This document shows positions 22,766 to 33,123 of a stretch of 64,000 nt of DNA, piece by piece (position 1 is the stretch's first letter; each line of letters opens with the position of its first letter). This DNA comes from Siphonodentalium dalli. Its lineage: Eukaryota > Mollusca > Scaphopoda > Gadilida > Siphonodentaliidae. Below the pieces are notes generated by a model, which worked only from the letters and a program-made list of their open reading frames with translations, was not told the origin of the DNA and searched no databases. The stretch lies in contig CP136066.1 in the NCBI GenBank assembly GCA_032622095.1, positions 131,101,917-131,165,916 on the forward strand, read 5' to 3'. The translations under genes were made by a program, and so were the position numbers.

Positions 22766-23290
22766 AGCCTGCAAATAGCGTGTCTGTTCCTACATTGTAC
22801 GTGCCTGGCCTCAAGCAACACAATGTATTATACAAACAAGCCTTGAAATAGTGTGATAGTGTGTCTGTCATTTGCAGAATGAGGTCCCCAGAGGGTGAAT
22901 TTAGTGACGCTATCCCGCACAGCGGGCTAGCATCACTAAATTCACCCACTGGGGACCTCATTCTGCTAAGGCCCTCAACTGCTATGGCAAACCTAGGATA
23001 AGATTGAAGTTCCCCAGTTGAAGTTGGTGATGTTCACCCATTGGGCACCTCAGTTATGAATTTTATTTTCTGCAAATTAGGGGATATAGAAACTTACAAG
23101 AAGGGAAATGTAACTAACAACAATGTTAATTTGATACTATAGATACTTCCCAGAAGATGAGGCCTAAGCAGAATGAGGTCTCCAGATGGCGAATTTGGTG
23201 ATGCTAGCACACTGTGCGGGATAGCATCACTAAATTCACCCTCTGTGGACCTCATTCTGCAAATGACAGGCAGGCTATTTGCCCTGTTGA
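22766..23290. repeat. Nested hairpin cluster with two 93-bp foldbacks
   Basis: Two hairpins of 93 bp (22874-22966 and 23168-23260) each start GCAGAATGAGGTC and end GACCTCATTCTGC, with a short loop near a CGGGATAGC/GCTAGC apex. The spacer between them has inverted ends (TAAGGCC at 22967, GGCCTAA near 23161). The outer flanks are also inverted (GTCTGTCATTTGCAG before, CTGCAAATGACAGGCAG after; GCAAATAGC near 22781, GCTATTTGC near 23274). A unit of about 45 bp therefore occurs four times in alternating orientation. It is foldback or MITE-like; the family is unknown. Confidence 0.7.
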
Positions 23291-23710
23291 AAAATTTGAA
23301 CAATACATGATAGACTGTTCTTGTAATTGGGAATCAATGACTTCTAGCAGATCTCCAGGGAATGATTTCACTTGACATGTGTAGGCATACCCCGCATACA
23401 GTTAGAGCCAAAGTAAATGCTTCTTATTAATGATTCTCTGTCAAGAATTTGAGTAAATTTTATTTTTGGGACCAGGGTGGCAGAAGCAGTGAACTTGAGT
23501 GAAGGGCCAGGGGGCACAACCTTCAGAAATGTGATGGCATTAGTTTTTCAATTTTCCAAAAAATGTTAAACAATATATATATATAATTGACCATGTAGTT
23601 AAATACAATTTTTTTTATTTTAATAAAAAAAACAATTCCACATTTTTTTAAAAATATTCTTTTATTTTTTTAAATATCATTTCTTTTCTTTTCTTTTCTT
23701 TATTGGTTAC
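23291..23710. other. Non-coding; A/T-rich and TTTTC-type simple repeats
   Basis: Nothing coding. There is AT-rich simple sequence near 23570-23690 and a TTTCTTTTCT run at 23683-23702 immediately before a family B core. Confidence 0.4.
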
Positions 23711-24085
23711 AGAGTTATGTCCCTGGACCCGCCCATATTGACCCAGTGACCTCATTTGAACAAATCTGAACCAGTCACCCAAGGATCCTTCATACCAAAT
23801 ATGAACCCATTTGGCCTGATGGTATTTGAGAAGATGTTTAAAATAATTACTATGGACGGAAAGAGTTAAGGCCCTGGCTTCGAAGCTATTTCAACCAGTG
23901 ACCTCATTTGAACAAATCTGAATGTGAGTCACCTAGGGAACATCCACACCAAATATGAACCCATTCGGTCTTATGGTTCCGAAGAAGATGTTTAAAGAGT
24001 TGTTGACGGACGGACGGACGATGGACGGACGACGGACGAGGAGTGATGAATATAGCTCAACCGGAGACTTCGTCTCAGGTGAGCT
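23711..24085 (+). mobile_element. Helentron-like family B, copy with two core repeats
   Basis: Core units start near 23711 and 23860. The GACGGACGGACGGACGATGG microsatellite is at 24005. GGAGTGATGAATATAGCTCA and CGTCTCAGGTGAGCTAAAA finish the copy. It is followed by an A/T-rich tract with (TA)n at 24108-24132 and then directly by another family B copy, so the two form a head-to-tail pair. Confidence 0.75.
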
Positions 24086-24171
24086 AAAAATTAAACTTTA
24101 TTTAAAAATATATATATATATATATATATATATTTTTTTAATATTTTTTAAAACTTGTTTAAATTTTTCTA

Positions 24172-24525
24172 ACTTCATTTGAACGAACCCCAGTCACCCA
24201 AGGACCCTTCATACCAAATATGAACCCATTCGACCTGGTCACTGGTGGCGCTTGAGAAGAAGTTGTTTTAAGAGTTACTATGGAGGGAAAGCGTTATGGC
24301 CCTGGCGTCGTAACTATTTGACCCAGTGACCTCATTTGAACACATCTGAATGCGAGTCACCTAGGGAACATCCACACCAAATATGAACCCATTCGGTCCT
24401 ATGGATCGAGAGAAGAATATGTTCAAAGAATTGTTGACGGACGGACGGACGGACGGATGGACGGATGGACGTCGGACGAGGAGTGATGACTATAGCTCCA
24501 CCGGAGACTTCGTCTCAGGTGAGCT
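24172..24525 (+). mobile_element. Helentron-like family B, second member of a tandem pair
   Basis: Core units start near 24172 and 24290. A GACGGACGGACGGACGGATG microsatellite is at 24437-24475. The terminus TATAGCTCCACCGGAGACTT then CAGGTGAGCT contains inverted AGCTC/GAGCT arms with an inner CCGG. The 5' end is truncated at the A/T-rich seam. Confidence 0.75.
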
Positions 24526-24529
24526 AAAA

Positions 24530-24675
24530 CGAAGGGGCGTAACTCATGCAAAACAAATGTAAACAAGGTTATTGGACACTCATTTGAAAGCAGTCGTGAT
24601 GGCGAACCTCCATTCCAAATTTCATTCCGATCCGATAACCCACCATTAGCTGAAAACTGAATATATTATCAATCA
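24530..24675 (+). repeat. Fragment of another Helentron-like core
   Basis: GGGGCGTAACTCATGCAAAA, GTCGTGATGGCGAACCTCC and CATTCCGATCCGATAACCC have the style of a core unit (GCGTAACTC start, then a TTCCGATC phrase) but match neither family A nor B. It sits directly behind a family B 3' end. Confidence 0.35.
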
Positions 24676-24689
24676 CGTTTGCTCTTCGG

Positions 24690-25447
24690 TGAATTCAGAA
24701 AACAATCACTCCATGTTCCAGTATATTGAAACTTACAGTAGAGTATTTTAGATCGGCGGAGGATATAGATATGGTAGAAATACTCTGTTAGAAACTTAGC
24801 CTTTACATGTACAGCAATCAGAAAAGGAAAGGAAATTCAACAGTGCAGTGAGTATTGCTGAATCTGAGTGTTTAGTTACAAACAATACTGACAATATTAA
24901 GCGGATCAGGCCGTTGCTCAAGAAGTAAGATATACGGTGCTATATGCAGTATGCATGTTGTTTCTTCAGGGTTGAAAATTACTGTACAATTTAATATCTA
25001 TTATTCAATTTTGTATATTTTTTAATAATATATACTCATGTATACTTACTAAAACCTCGTTAGTTATTGCAGTTCTTGGCTTTTTATCATCATTGAAATA
25101 TTTTTGATTTAAAATTTAAATTAAATCGGCCAACCCTGTTGTGAACTATATATATTAATTAAACAGATTGTTTACGACAAGTCATGTAGAATGCTACCGG
25201 GATTCGCTTCCTGCCATCTCGTGACAGATAAGAGATGTGTCTGCTCTCGCACATCGTTGTTAAGTATGTATGGAATTTTTCCATCCGCCAGATGGCATGC
25301 AGGGAATATAATTATTATAAGTTCAAGCGCTTATGGCTAATGTTTTATGATAATTACTCAAGCGCGAATAGAACATTGTAAGGAGATGGGGATAATCATG
25401 CCCATACATAATGGCCGCACAGGGGGCCGTATTTTTTTTTTATTTTA
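24690..25447. other. AT-rich non-coding DNA, nothing recognised
   Basis: No ORF, RNA gene or repeat family was recognised. Confidence 0.4.
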
Positions 25448-25452
25448 CTTTT

Positions 25453-25900
25453 AGAAGGGTCACACCTCCGATTTTGAGGAAAATGGATTCATAAACCGAA
25501 TTTTTCAAAATATCAAATGTGTTGACAGCACTTACCATTCCTTAAATATTAGTCTTTGTCACTATCATTCATAAAATGTGATAAAGCAAAACAAGTTTGA
25601 AAAATATAATCCCAAATTCAAAACCTGAAAGATTTTCGTCTGACGTCTAGCTATTTCTTGACCCAAAAGACAGGTCATTTCTAGCAATTTAACGCGACCA
25701 GGCCTGACCAGGCCCTTGTATTTTCTCGAACTTTTTTTATCGCCGTATTATATATTTTTGGATGTTAGTTTTGAAGAATAATGAGTAAGGAAGAGGTAAA
25801 AAGCTGTAAAAATAACTGCTCATTTGCAAAATTTGTGTTTTTAAAGCCATTTTCTCAAAGCTTGGTGTGATTTCCTCAAGATGGGAGATGTCACCCTTCT
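25453..25900. mobile_element. MITE-like element with AGAAGGGT termini, about 450 bp
   Basis: The left end AGAAGGGTCACACCTCCGAT, then TTTTGAGGAAA is inverted at the right end (TTTCCTCAAGATGGGAGATG, then TCACCCTTCT). Similarity between the arms also continues inward (TTTTCAAA-type words), and there is no coding capacity. TTTTT/AAAAA borders the ends but no target duplication can be fixed, so the superfamily stays open. Confidence 0.6.
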
Positions 25901-27221
25901 AAAAATAATATAATAAAACAAAACATGTTCTCGGACCCCTATGTTTTAAGGTCGTGGGTTTCGTACTTTTACTTTAAACATTTTAGTGTATATAAATTAT
26001 ATACAAGGATATTGGGACACACGTTTAGTGGATGAATTTGGTAATAATCTAGACAATAGCACCCGATGTATAATCTACATATACATGCACATAATGAGTT
26101 TACACACACGACCCGGTGTTCAGGGCTGATCAGTCATGTGCATACATTCCAAAGTCATTAATCTGCGACGATGTGGGTTGGGGGTAGTGGACAACCGAAT
26201 CCATATTACCTAGTTTTACGAACTATTTTGCAACAAACAATAGTAGTCTAGTAGACGTTCGAAGATAATAAACGGACAGCCGATGATGGATAAACAACCC
26301 TCTGTTGACTCAACAACTGCAATTAATTAGCGGTCATCAGATGAAATATCTTAATTGGGTAGTGTGTGACATAATATGCATAAATTTACGTAATAAATGA
26401 CCGAATTTCTGATTCTGAATAATCTTGGCCATAAATATGGCTCGTGCGTCAGGACAGGGCAATGAATTAATGGATGCCTGTCAAAAGTTGGACAAGCAGA
26501 AAAATCTCCGAGAAATTAATTTTGTCAACTGACCGATTGACCAACATATTTAATAATTGTTTATCATTGTTGAATTGTTTGATTTGGTCGAACACTCATT
26601 GAAAGCACGTTTGTTTTTGTTTTATAGTTGTGTTTATTTGACGTACAACATTGTGGGGATATTGAAAAAAAGACGATGTGACAAATGGTACTCATGAGTT
26701 TACTTTACAGTTTTACTTACAGTTCGTGTAATTGAAAAATCTAGTGCCTGCCATAATAGTGAAAAACTATAGGGTAATTTAAAATTGAAGTACTACGACA
26801 CACATTTATCAATGCACAACCAACCCTTGGTGCGATGGGAGGCCGGGGCTTTGCGCCAGGATTTAATCAGGTCTTGTAGCCCGTTGTATTATGTTGATGA
26901 TGACAGAGCCTGTGGTTTTGGATGGAGAGGGTTACTTTCCGGGACCCACTTACTGTTTGATATTACACCGAGATGCAAATCATTAAATGCGGATTGGATA
27001 TGGTGGCGCGGGGATAATACATGCATTTATCCTGTTTGCTCGTCGTCTGCTATCATCAGTAAACACTAACACAAATCGTCTCGAGTCTGCAGCCAACAAC
27101 TAACCCAAATAACTCTATATATAACCGAGCTTTTAATTGAGCTTGTATATAAACTGATGATTTACATTCAATTAGATATCAGCAACGCATCCGAAGTGTC
27201 AGCACTAACGCTGGAGGAGTC
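25901..27221. other. Non-coding; one unrecognised 94-codon ORF
   Basis: The plus-strand ORF 26785-27069 (MKYYDTHLSMHNQP... , several Trp and Cys) has no recognisable domain, no promoter signal and no splice context. I do not call it a gene. The rest is AT-rich. Confidence 0.3.
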
Positions 27222-27509
27222 AGGTTACTACGTTTTCAGATTTTTGCAGTCTTCGCGCAGGAACCAGTCTATTCAACAAGGGAGCTTTAGTGCGCGCAAA
27301 TAAATAGACACCAGAGTCACATAATCAATGACAGACGACATCTAGATACCAATTTTCATTCAAATAGCAGTTATAGCAACTTTAGGACGAAAATCATTCA
27401 TCAAAATGTACTTTTACTTCCATGAACTAGAAATTTAAACAGTTGTCGAATTTCGCGCGATAGACTGGTCCTTGTCTTGTTTTCCGAAAAGTTGAAAACG
27501 AAGTAACCT
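27222..27509. mobile_element. MITE-like element with AGGTTACT termini, 288 bp
   Basis: The left end AGGTTACTACGTTTTCAG and GGAACCAGTCTATT are mirrored at the right end by ATAGACTGGTCCTTG and AAAACGAAGTAACCT. The arms are about 50 bp, imperfect, with CG-rich phrases (TTCGCGCGA / GTGCGCGC) just inside. There is no coding capacity. Flanks are TCA and TAC, so no clear duplication. The superfamily is unassigned. Confidence 0.6.
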
Positions 27510-28528
27510 TACCCTTTCTGCAGCTAACAGTATGGCACTGACACTATGGCACTAACACTATATGGCACATTACTGTACTGTTAAGTTGCCTTATATATCA
27601 ATAAATCAATATACAAGTTTATATGTGCGTTTACACCATGTGTAGTCAAATGTACATAAACACAGACTAGCATTAAAAACGAAACAAGAGGGCACATTAT
27701 ATATGTATGTATCTATGATATAAAGTGAAAGAGTGACGCACATGAACGTGTCAATGACACTGTAGCTCAACATGGAGAAGGGATAATTTTTAGTCGGACT
27801 CAGTTACCCTTGGGTTCTCCCCAGTGTAGAAACAACAGGTCACCGGTGTGTGGCCGTATATGTAATATGCATGCCGGAGTTGAATTCCTAAAATTAAAAG
27901 CCATGTTTTTTCTCATACGGTAAACACATAAATACGTCTTGCACCAGTGTGGATTGCTGAACACTAATCAATTTAAATCACTTCATTAAGTATGTCGTTC
28001 CAATGCATATAAACTTTCCGTTATTGGTATATTCTGGAGTGTGCTATACATGTGTAGTATATTTACTAAGTTTAATTTGATGCTTGGGATAATGTGTATA
28101 TTTGCACTTTTGATTCACCGTTGATCAGTACTAACTGGTTGCTAAATATCTACAGTATATATAAATGCATTATTTGTTATGTATCCCTCTTTATTCTCGT
28201 TGTATCCTAGTATTCTATAATAAACATAGGACTCGAGAGAAAAAGGCCTTGCATGCCAGAGAGCAGCCTTGTCGGACAGAGATGCGGCAAATCTAATATA
28301 ATATACATCGTTCAACTCCATAGTGGAAGACAGAATTTAACGTATAAATATGATGGTTAATTTCGATGGAAAATCTTTCCACTGTAAAAATGAATCTGCC
28401 GCCCCGACAAGATGCCAAGCGACTAGCTAACAAACCATTAGAGGAAGATTGTCATTTTCCAGTAAATTGAATACGCCAGTCATCACCCCCGTACATGGTA
28501 TCGTCAAATCGGAAGGGATCACCATTTG
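27510..28528. other. Non-coding; short repeats and a possible element start
   Basis: The word ACTATGGCACT recurs near 27530-27560. AACAAGAGGGCACATTATAT near 27683 resembles a Helentron-like 5' terminus, but no family body follows that I can match. The rest is unrecognised. Confidence 0.3.
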
Positions 28529-28869
28529 AAGCGGTTTTTTTTTTTTTTTTTTTTTAATATTTTATTTTTTCATTATATTACACATTTATATTATGTACAG
28601 AACAATATCTGATAACAACGATTGCATAAATATATATACGGGAATGGTGGGGGGGGGGGTCGACATTCGTACACAACTTACACACTCCTTGCACACACAT
28701 TGATATATTAATAACATTGTATGCGTACATGTATACACGTATATATATATTTATGCCAGTTATATTCTGTCTCAAATTTGTTCATGAACTTTGGACTGGT
28801 TTGCCGAATGTCAGATTGTAAACTCGGACTATTTACTATTCAAGATGATTATGTTCCCTGCTAAGTTAG

Positions 28870-29172
28870 TTATGTGCGTGCCCTGTTGTTTGTTGCATGG
28901 CTTTCATTAGGTCCCCCCACTCGAGTTGGAAATTGTTCAGATCGTCGGAGTTCAGTGCAATATATCGATACGATTTATATCGTAATTCAAATTCTCGAAT
29001 GAGTAATTTCAGAGAGAGTTCGTCGGGGTTAAATTTTGTTTTATACAGATAATATTTCAGAATTGATAGTATAAGAAAGTTTAGTTTGTTGTTTTTATTG
29101 TGAGCACCAATCCCAAAAAGAATGTTTTTCCGAGAAAGCGAGATGCACAGTTGATAGCGATCTAGCCAGGCC
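28870..29172 (-). pseudogene. LINE ORF2 extreme C-terminus, separated by an insertion
   Basis: The minus-strand reading gives KYYLYKTKFNPDELSLKLL, then REFELRYKSYRYIALNSDDL. This is the end of the ORF whose upstream part stops at the DNA element (30622). The parallel stretch in the second LINE copy (47720-47867) reads KYYVYKTKYNHD and ETRYHAGRYIAL, so the family relationship is clear. It ends near 28870, and about 310 bp of 3' untranslated sequence follows to the A-tail. Confidence 0.65.
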
Positions 29173-30622
29173 TGAGGGGGTGTTTATACATTACCCGGCG
29201 AAGATCGCATTCGCTTTAGCCGGCAGCGATAACAATAGAGTGTTTATACTTCGCCGGAAAAAATACGGCTATCCGGATACTCAGCTATACGGTTTTCAAC
29301 TTTTGGATAAAATGATTTAGTACAAGCACCTGATTGTCGTATGGATTCTAATTCGCTCTGCGGTTAAGTTAGATGTTTATCTGGGGTCATGCCGTCATGG
29401 GTGATTTCCTTTCAACAATTAACTCGAACAATATTATTGTGCAATCGCTGATAGACCAGCCCGCTTTTCACCTGTGTATATATTGGTCAGTGTGCCAGTT
29501 TGATTGTCTCTAATCAGCTGTCAGGTCGGTGGTCACGCACCTTGATTATAAGCTATTATTATAAATACTAACCGATGATGGTACACGTACTCTGCATGTG
29601 CATGGTACATTTGTTGCGCATTCGAGGGAATTAATTCATGTATGTCCATATATATATATGGAAGAAATGGGATGGCACGTTTCTGTGGTTATGGCCAGGT
29701 GTGAGAATTTTTTTTAATCTGAACCCTGAAAATTGCAAAATCCTAGCATCCAGCCTTAAGATTTCCAATTGTTGGACATTTTCCAAACTTGACGCACCTC
29801 TAATAAGGTTGGATCATTTCCAACTGATGGTCATTTCAGTCCAACAATTTGGTCAAAAAATAAGCAAATGTTGCCTAAAGAAATCACCAATAACAAATTG
29901 TTGAAAATAAAACTACGAGAACAATTTCAACATATTGCTGATATCAAATGTCCAAACTATTGCCGTGTCAGGTATGAAATTTCCAGCTTTTGAATATTTT
30001 GATTAAAGTTGGGATGAGACACCCCCATCGCCACGGCCCTATATACATGGACATGGTGAACGCCCGAGTAAAATGAAAAACATATTTTATTGTATAATGT
30101 GCAAACGGAAAATGTGTCACATTTGATTCGCGATGTTGAAACTTATATATATAATATAAAATCCAATCCGAACGATTAGACACCAATTTGTAGATGTATG
30201 CGACGAAAAGATCTCAAAACTGACAATGGCCATGCTTTTGGTGCGACACTCACTTCACAGGCTGTATGTGAACCCAAACAAACCATTAACAATGTTTTTT
30301 AAATATCTATAAAATTACCAATAGCAATACCTGAAAGTTTGAGTTGGATATTAATAATTTCGGCATTTCCATTTCTAAAAAGTTTCATTTCACTAAACTG
30401 CCCAACCATATCTCTAACAAGAAGCGGCTAGATGTTTACAGGTGTACGTCAATATCATATTGCAGTTCAGTGAGAACTAAAACGAAAACTATTAACAAGT
30501 AAAGGAGACACATGATTATATGCGTATCTTCGCCGGCGATGTGTAAACACTCTGCCCAACCTTCGCCGGCTAACGGGTTCGCCGGGTAACGGCTTCACCG
30601 GCTATGTGTAAACGTCACCTCA
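29173..30622. mobile_element. 1.45-kb DNA element with inverted, repeat-rich ends
   Basis: The left end TGAGGGGGTGTTTATACAT and the right end (as reverse complement TGAGGTGACGTTTACACAT) are imperfect terminal inverted repeats. Each end carries further subterminal copies of GTGTTTA(T/C)AC next to CGCCGG words: left at 29173-29275, right at 30525-30622. The element splits the C-terminal coding part of a LINE, which reads on across both sides. No transposase ORF is visible, and internal sequence near 29725-29810 shares GATTTCCAATTGTTGGA with family B. The target duplication could not be fixed. It is a non-autonomous DNA transposon of unknown superfamily. Confidence 0.6.
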
Positions 30623-30655
30623 GTGGTATTTACAAACGTTCTTACAAATGGACAG

Positions 30656-31901
30656 TCAAAGAAAATATGCGAATTTGATTCGTTTGCGATTGCATCTGAG
30701 ACATAGACCGTCTGACCGAATTCGCATTATGTTCAGAAGTCTGTTTGTGCCTATAATTCTAGTCAGTATTCGGTATTGAAACCAGCGTAGTTTTGTGTCG
30801 ACTAATAGTTTGAAGGGTGATGAACATATATGTTTCCAGTGAAGGGAACATCTTAATTCATTTTCCCATTTCATTTGCGACGATGATTGTCCTATTTTAG
30901 TCGCTTTTATGAATTCGTCGTAAAAATTTCTGCAACCTCGCTCATTCTGAAGTAGTGATACTATATATTTCAGGAATGATTGGATTTTGAACCCTGACGA
31001 TAGTTTGATCGGTCCGTTTTAATAACCTATTAATTTGTCTGTTTAGGCCGTGTAAAGTGATAAAGTTTGTGGTGATATTGTTCTTAGTTCTAAGAGTTTC
31101 GATGGAATGTAGCTTATTGTCTTCGGTGAACATATCATTTATGAATGTTATGCCTTTGTCCTTCCACTCAGCGACGTCTATCATTGAGTCGTCGATCAAC
31201 AATTCATCATTGTTCCAAATTGTCTGCGTCATGCCGTATCGAGGCTCTTTACTTTTTATGTCAAGAAAATTACGCCAGGCTACAAAGACGTCACGCCAGA
31301 AAGGATTCCCAATAGTCGACTCGCATCTTTTTATATATTTTGAACCATATGTCGCAAATAGAGGGTCATTTATTATTTGTTTTGGTGCCAAATTTCTCCA
31401 TTGAGTTGTTTTCGTTATGCACCTTCGAATCCATGTTATTTTTAATGAGTCGATGAAATATTTTAGGTGCACCATTCTTAAACCACCGTTTTCATATTCT
31501 TCGCACAGTTGCATTCTTTTTATTCTATCACGTTTTCCATTCCAAATGAATCTGAACAAAATGGTATTCATTTCGTCTATGAACTTTTTATCTGGATTTG
31601 GCAAAGCTATAAATAAGTGAACAAATTTTGGTATTAGAATAGATTTTATCAAAGTAATTTTACCAAGTGGTGTTAAGAGTCTATATTTCCATTTATTTAT
31701 CGATTTCTTTAATTAATCAATCTTCCCCATGTAGTTGAGTTGCAGAGTCTCTGTCGGATTAGTGCAAAATTTTATACCTAACAACGTGAAAGAATTTGAT
31801 ACCTTAATGTGACAATTTGGGATTGGTGCCAATCCACAGTTCTTTTTTGTCCCCAACCAGACAATTTCACATTTATCAATATTAACTTTCAAACCAGACA
31901 T
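30656..31901 (-). pseudogene. Tx1-like LINE ORF2, post-RT region, frameshifted
   Basis: There are three frames in order on the minus strand. 31901-31713 starts MSGLKVNIDKCEIVWLGTKK, the conserved stretch just after the RT palm in L1/Tx1 ORF2. 31652-30942 (236 codons) contains FRFIWNGKRDRIKRMQLCEE and YENGGLRMVHLKYFI, the hallmark of the region after the RT domain. 30874-30656 has MKWENELRCSLHWKHICSSP and LRWFQYRILTRI, leading to LCLRCN. Frameshifts lie near 31713, 30945 and 30660. The catalytic RT motifs are all missing because the deletion joint at 31899-31905 fuses this part directly to the endonuclease ORF in another frame. ORFs on the opposite strand here are shadows. Confidence 0.75.
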
Positions 31902-33123
31902 TCTGGCAAACAGCTAGGGTTTTTGAAATATACTGTCGCTTCTCCATGTTTAGGAAATATTTCGTTGGTTTCTCTCCATCTTCAATGAACTTGGCTTTGG
32001 TGCGAATCATTTGTCCGGCAATTTTATCCTTTCTACTAGCGGTTAGTTGTATGTCTATATTAGAAATTTCATTCAATAATTCGCTATTATTTGTGTCTTT
32101 CGAGTTGTCCAGTATACGTTCGATCTCCGATTTTCTATCTATTAGAGTGTGATTTTTCTTTTCGTTCTGCTTCTTCAAACGCGAAGAATATTGAATTGTT
32201 TTCCCACGTAAATCTAACAGCAGAGCATCTAAAAATAATGCGTCTGATATTGCGAACATGTGTGGAGATTTATCTGAAAATCGATGCGAGAATTTATATC
32301 TACTAACATTTTTCTGTATTGTTTCTCTAACGATATTTTGGTAATCCAGTCTGAATAAAAGAGAATTGTTGAACTTCCAAAAACCGCGGCCATGCTTTAT
32401 ATTACTGACGCGAAGGTCGAGTGAGATAATTGAGTGGTCGCTTCTATACCCCGTGAGTATGTCCGGAGTATCGGATGTCAGATTCAAAAGATCAGATGAT
32501 ATAAAAAAAAAGTCGAGCCGGGCCATTTTTAGTGGTCGGGAACGTCGCCATGTAAATCTTTTCGTTGTGGGGTTATTTAGTCTCCATGGGTCAGTCAGTT
32601 CCAGACTGCCAGCTAGGGATTTAACTGCGGATTTTGCTTTCGGGTTATTAACGTTAATATAATGTTTTGTATCTAGATTTTGTTCCTGCACAAGATTCCA
32701 GTCACCGCATATAATAATCTGTGTATTGCCAATTGTTCGGATCTGTTCGTGAATTTCATCATAAAAGCTCGGGCTGTCCTCGTTTGGTCCATAAATAGCA
32801 GCCAATGTAACGCGCATATCTTCTATCGTAATATCTAATATCAAACAATTGCCATTTTTGTCGCGTTTTGAGTCGTGGATTTTGAACTGAAACGTGTTTC
32901 TGAAAAGTATGGCCACACCCCTAGATTGGGAATCATAAGATGCGAACCTACAGTCAAATCCCCATTCTGATTTGATAATGTTTTCTATTTCATTTGTAAA
33001 ATGTGTGTCTTGTAAACAGTAAATAGAACCCCCGAGACCTTTAAGGTAATTAAACACATCGCGTCGTTTCTCCACCTGGTGTAACCCTCGGCAGTTGGCA
33101 GATACAATTTTAACGGACGACAT
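31882..33123 (-). CDS. LINE AP-endonuclease domain (exo_endo_phos), 413 codons
   Basis: This is an intact frame from an ATG at 33123. Apurinic-endonuclease motifs of the L1/Tx1 group appear in order: SANCRGL (residues 8-14, Asn10), CLQDTHF (36-42, Asp where most LINEs have Glu), YGPN (111-114), GDWN (140-143, Asp141 and Asn143), RLDFFFIS (202-209) and GYRSDHS (225-231, Asp229-His230). The enzyme nicks target DNA during target-primed reverse transcription (established). After the endonuclease comes the linker KAKFIEDGEKPTKYFLNMEK, which normally precedes the RT. Instead the frame runs only about 15 residues further into the deletion joint and stops. The domain looks intact but the element cannot retrotranspose by itself. 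Confidence 0.8.
   Translation of the reverse strand: MSSVKIVSANCRGLHQVEKRRDVFNYLKGLGGSIYCLQDTHFTNEIENIIKSEWGFDCRFASYDSQSRGVAILFRNTFQFKIHDSKRDKNGNCLILDITIEDMRVTLAAIYGPNEDSPSFYDEIHEQIRTIGNTQIIICGDWNLVQEQNLDTKHYINVNNPKAKSAVKSLAGSLELTDPWRLNNPTTKRFTWRRSRPLKMARLDFFFISSDLLNLTSDTPDILTGYRSDHSIISLDLRVSNIKHGRGFWKFNNSLLFRLDYQNIVRETIQKNVSRYKFSHRFSDKSPHMFAISDALFLDALLLDLRGKTIQYSSRLKKQNEKKNHTLIDRKSEIERILDNSKDTNNSELLNEISNIDIQLTASRKDKIAGQMIRTKAKFIEDGEKPTKYFLNMEKRQYISKTLAVCQNVWFES

Noticed and set aside
26785-27069. 94-codon ORF with many Trp and Cys
   Set aside because: No family, splice or promoter evidence; length is within chance for 64 kb in six frames.
28535-28555. Poly-T run as a polymerase III terminator
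   Set aside because: No A and B boxes upstream; the run fits the A-tail of the minus-strand LINE, with AATAAA at the right distance.
31057-32662. Plus-strand ORFs of 67-115 codons
   Set aside because: Antisense shadows of the LINE endonuclease and post-RT frames.
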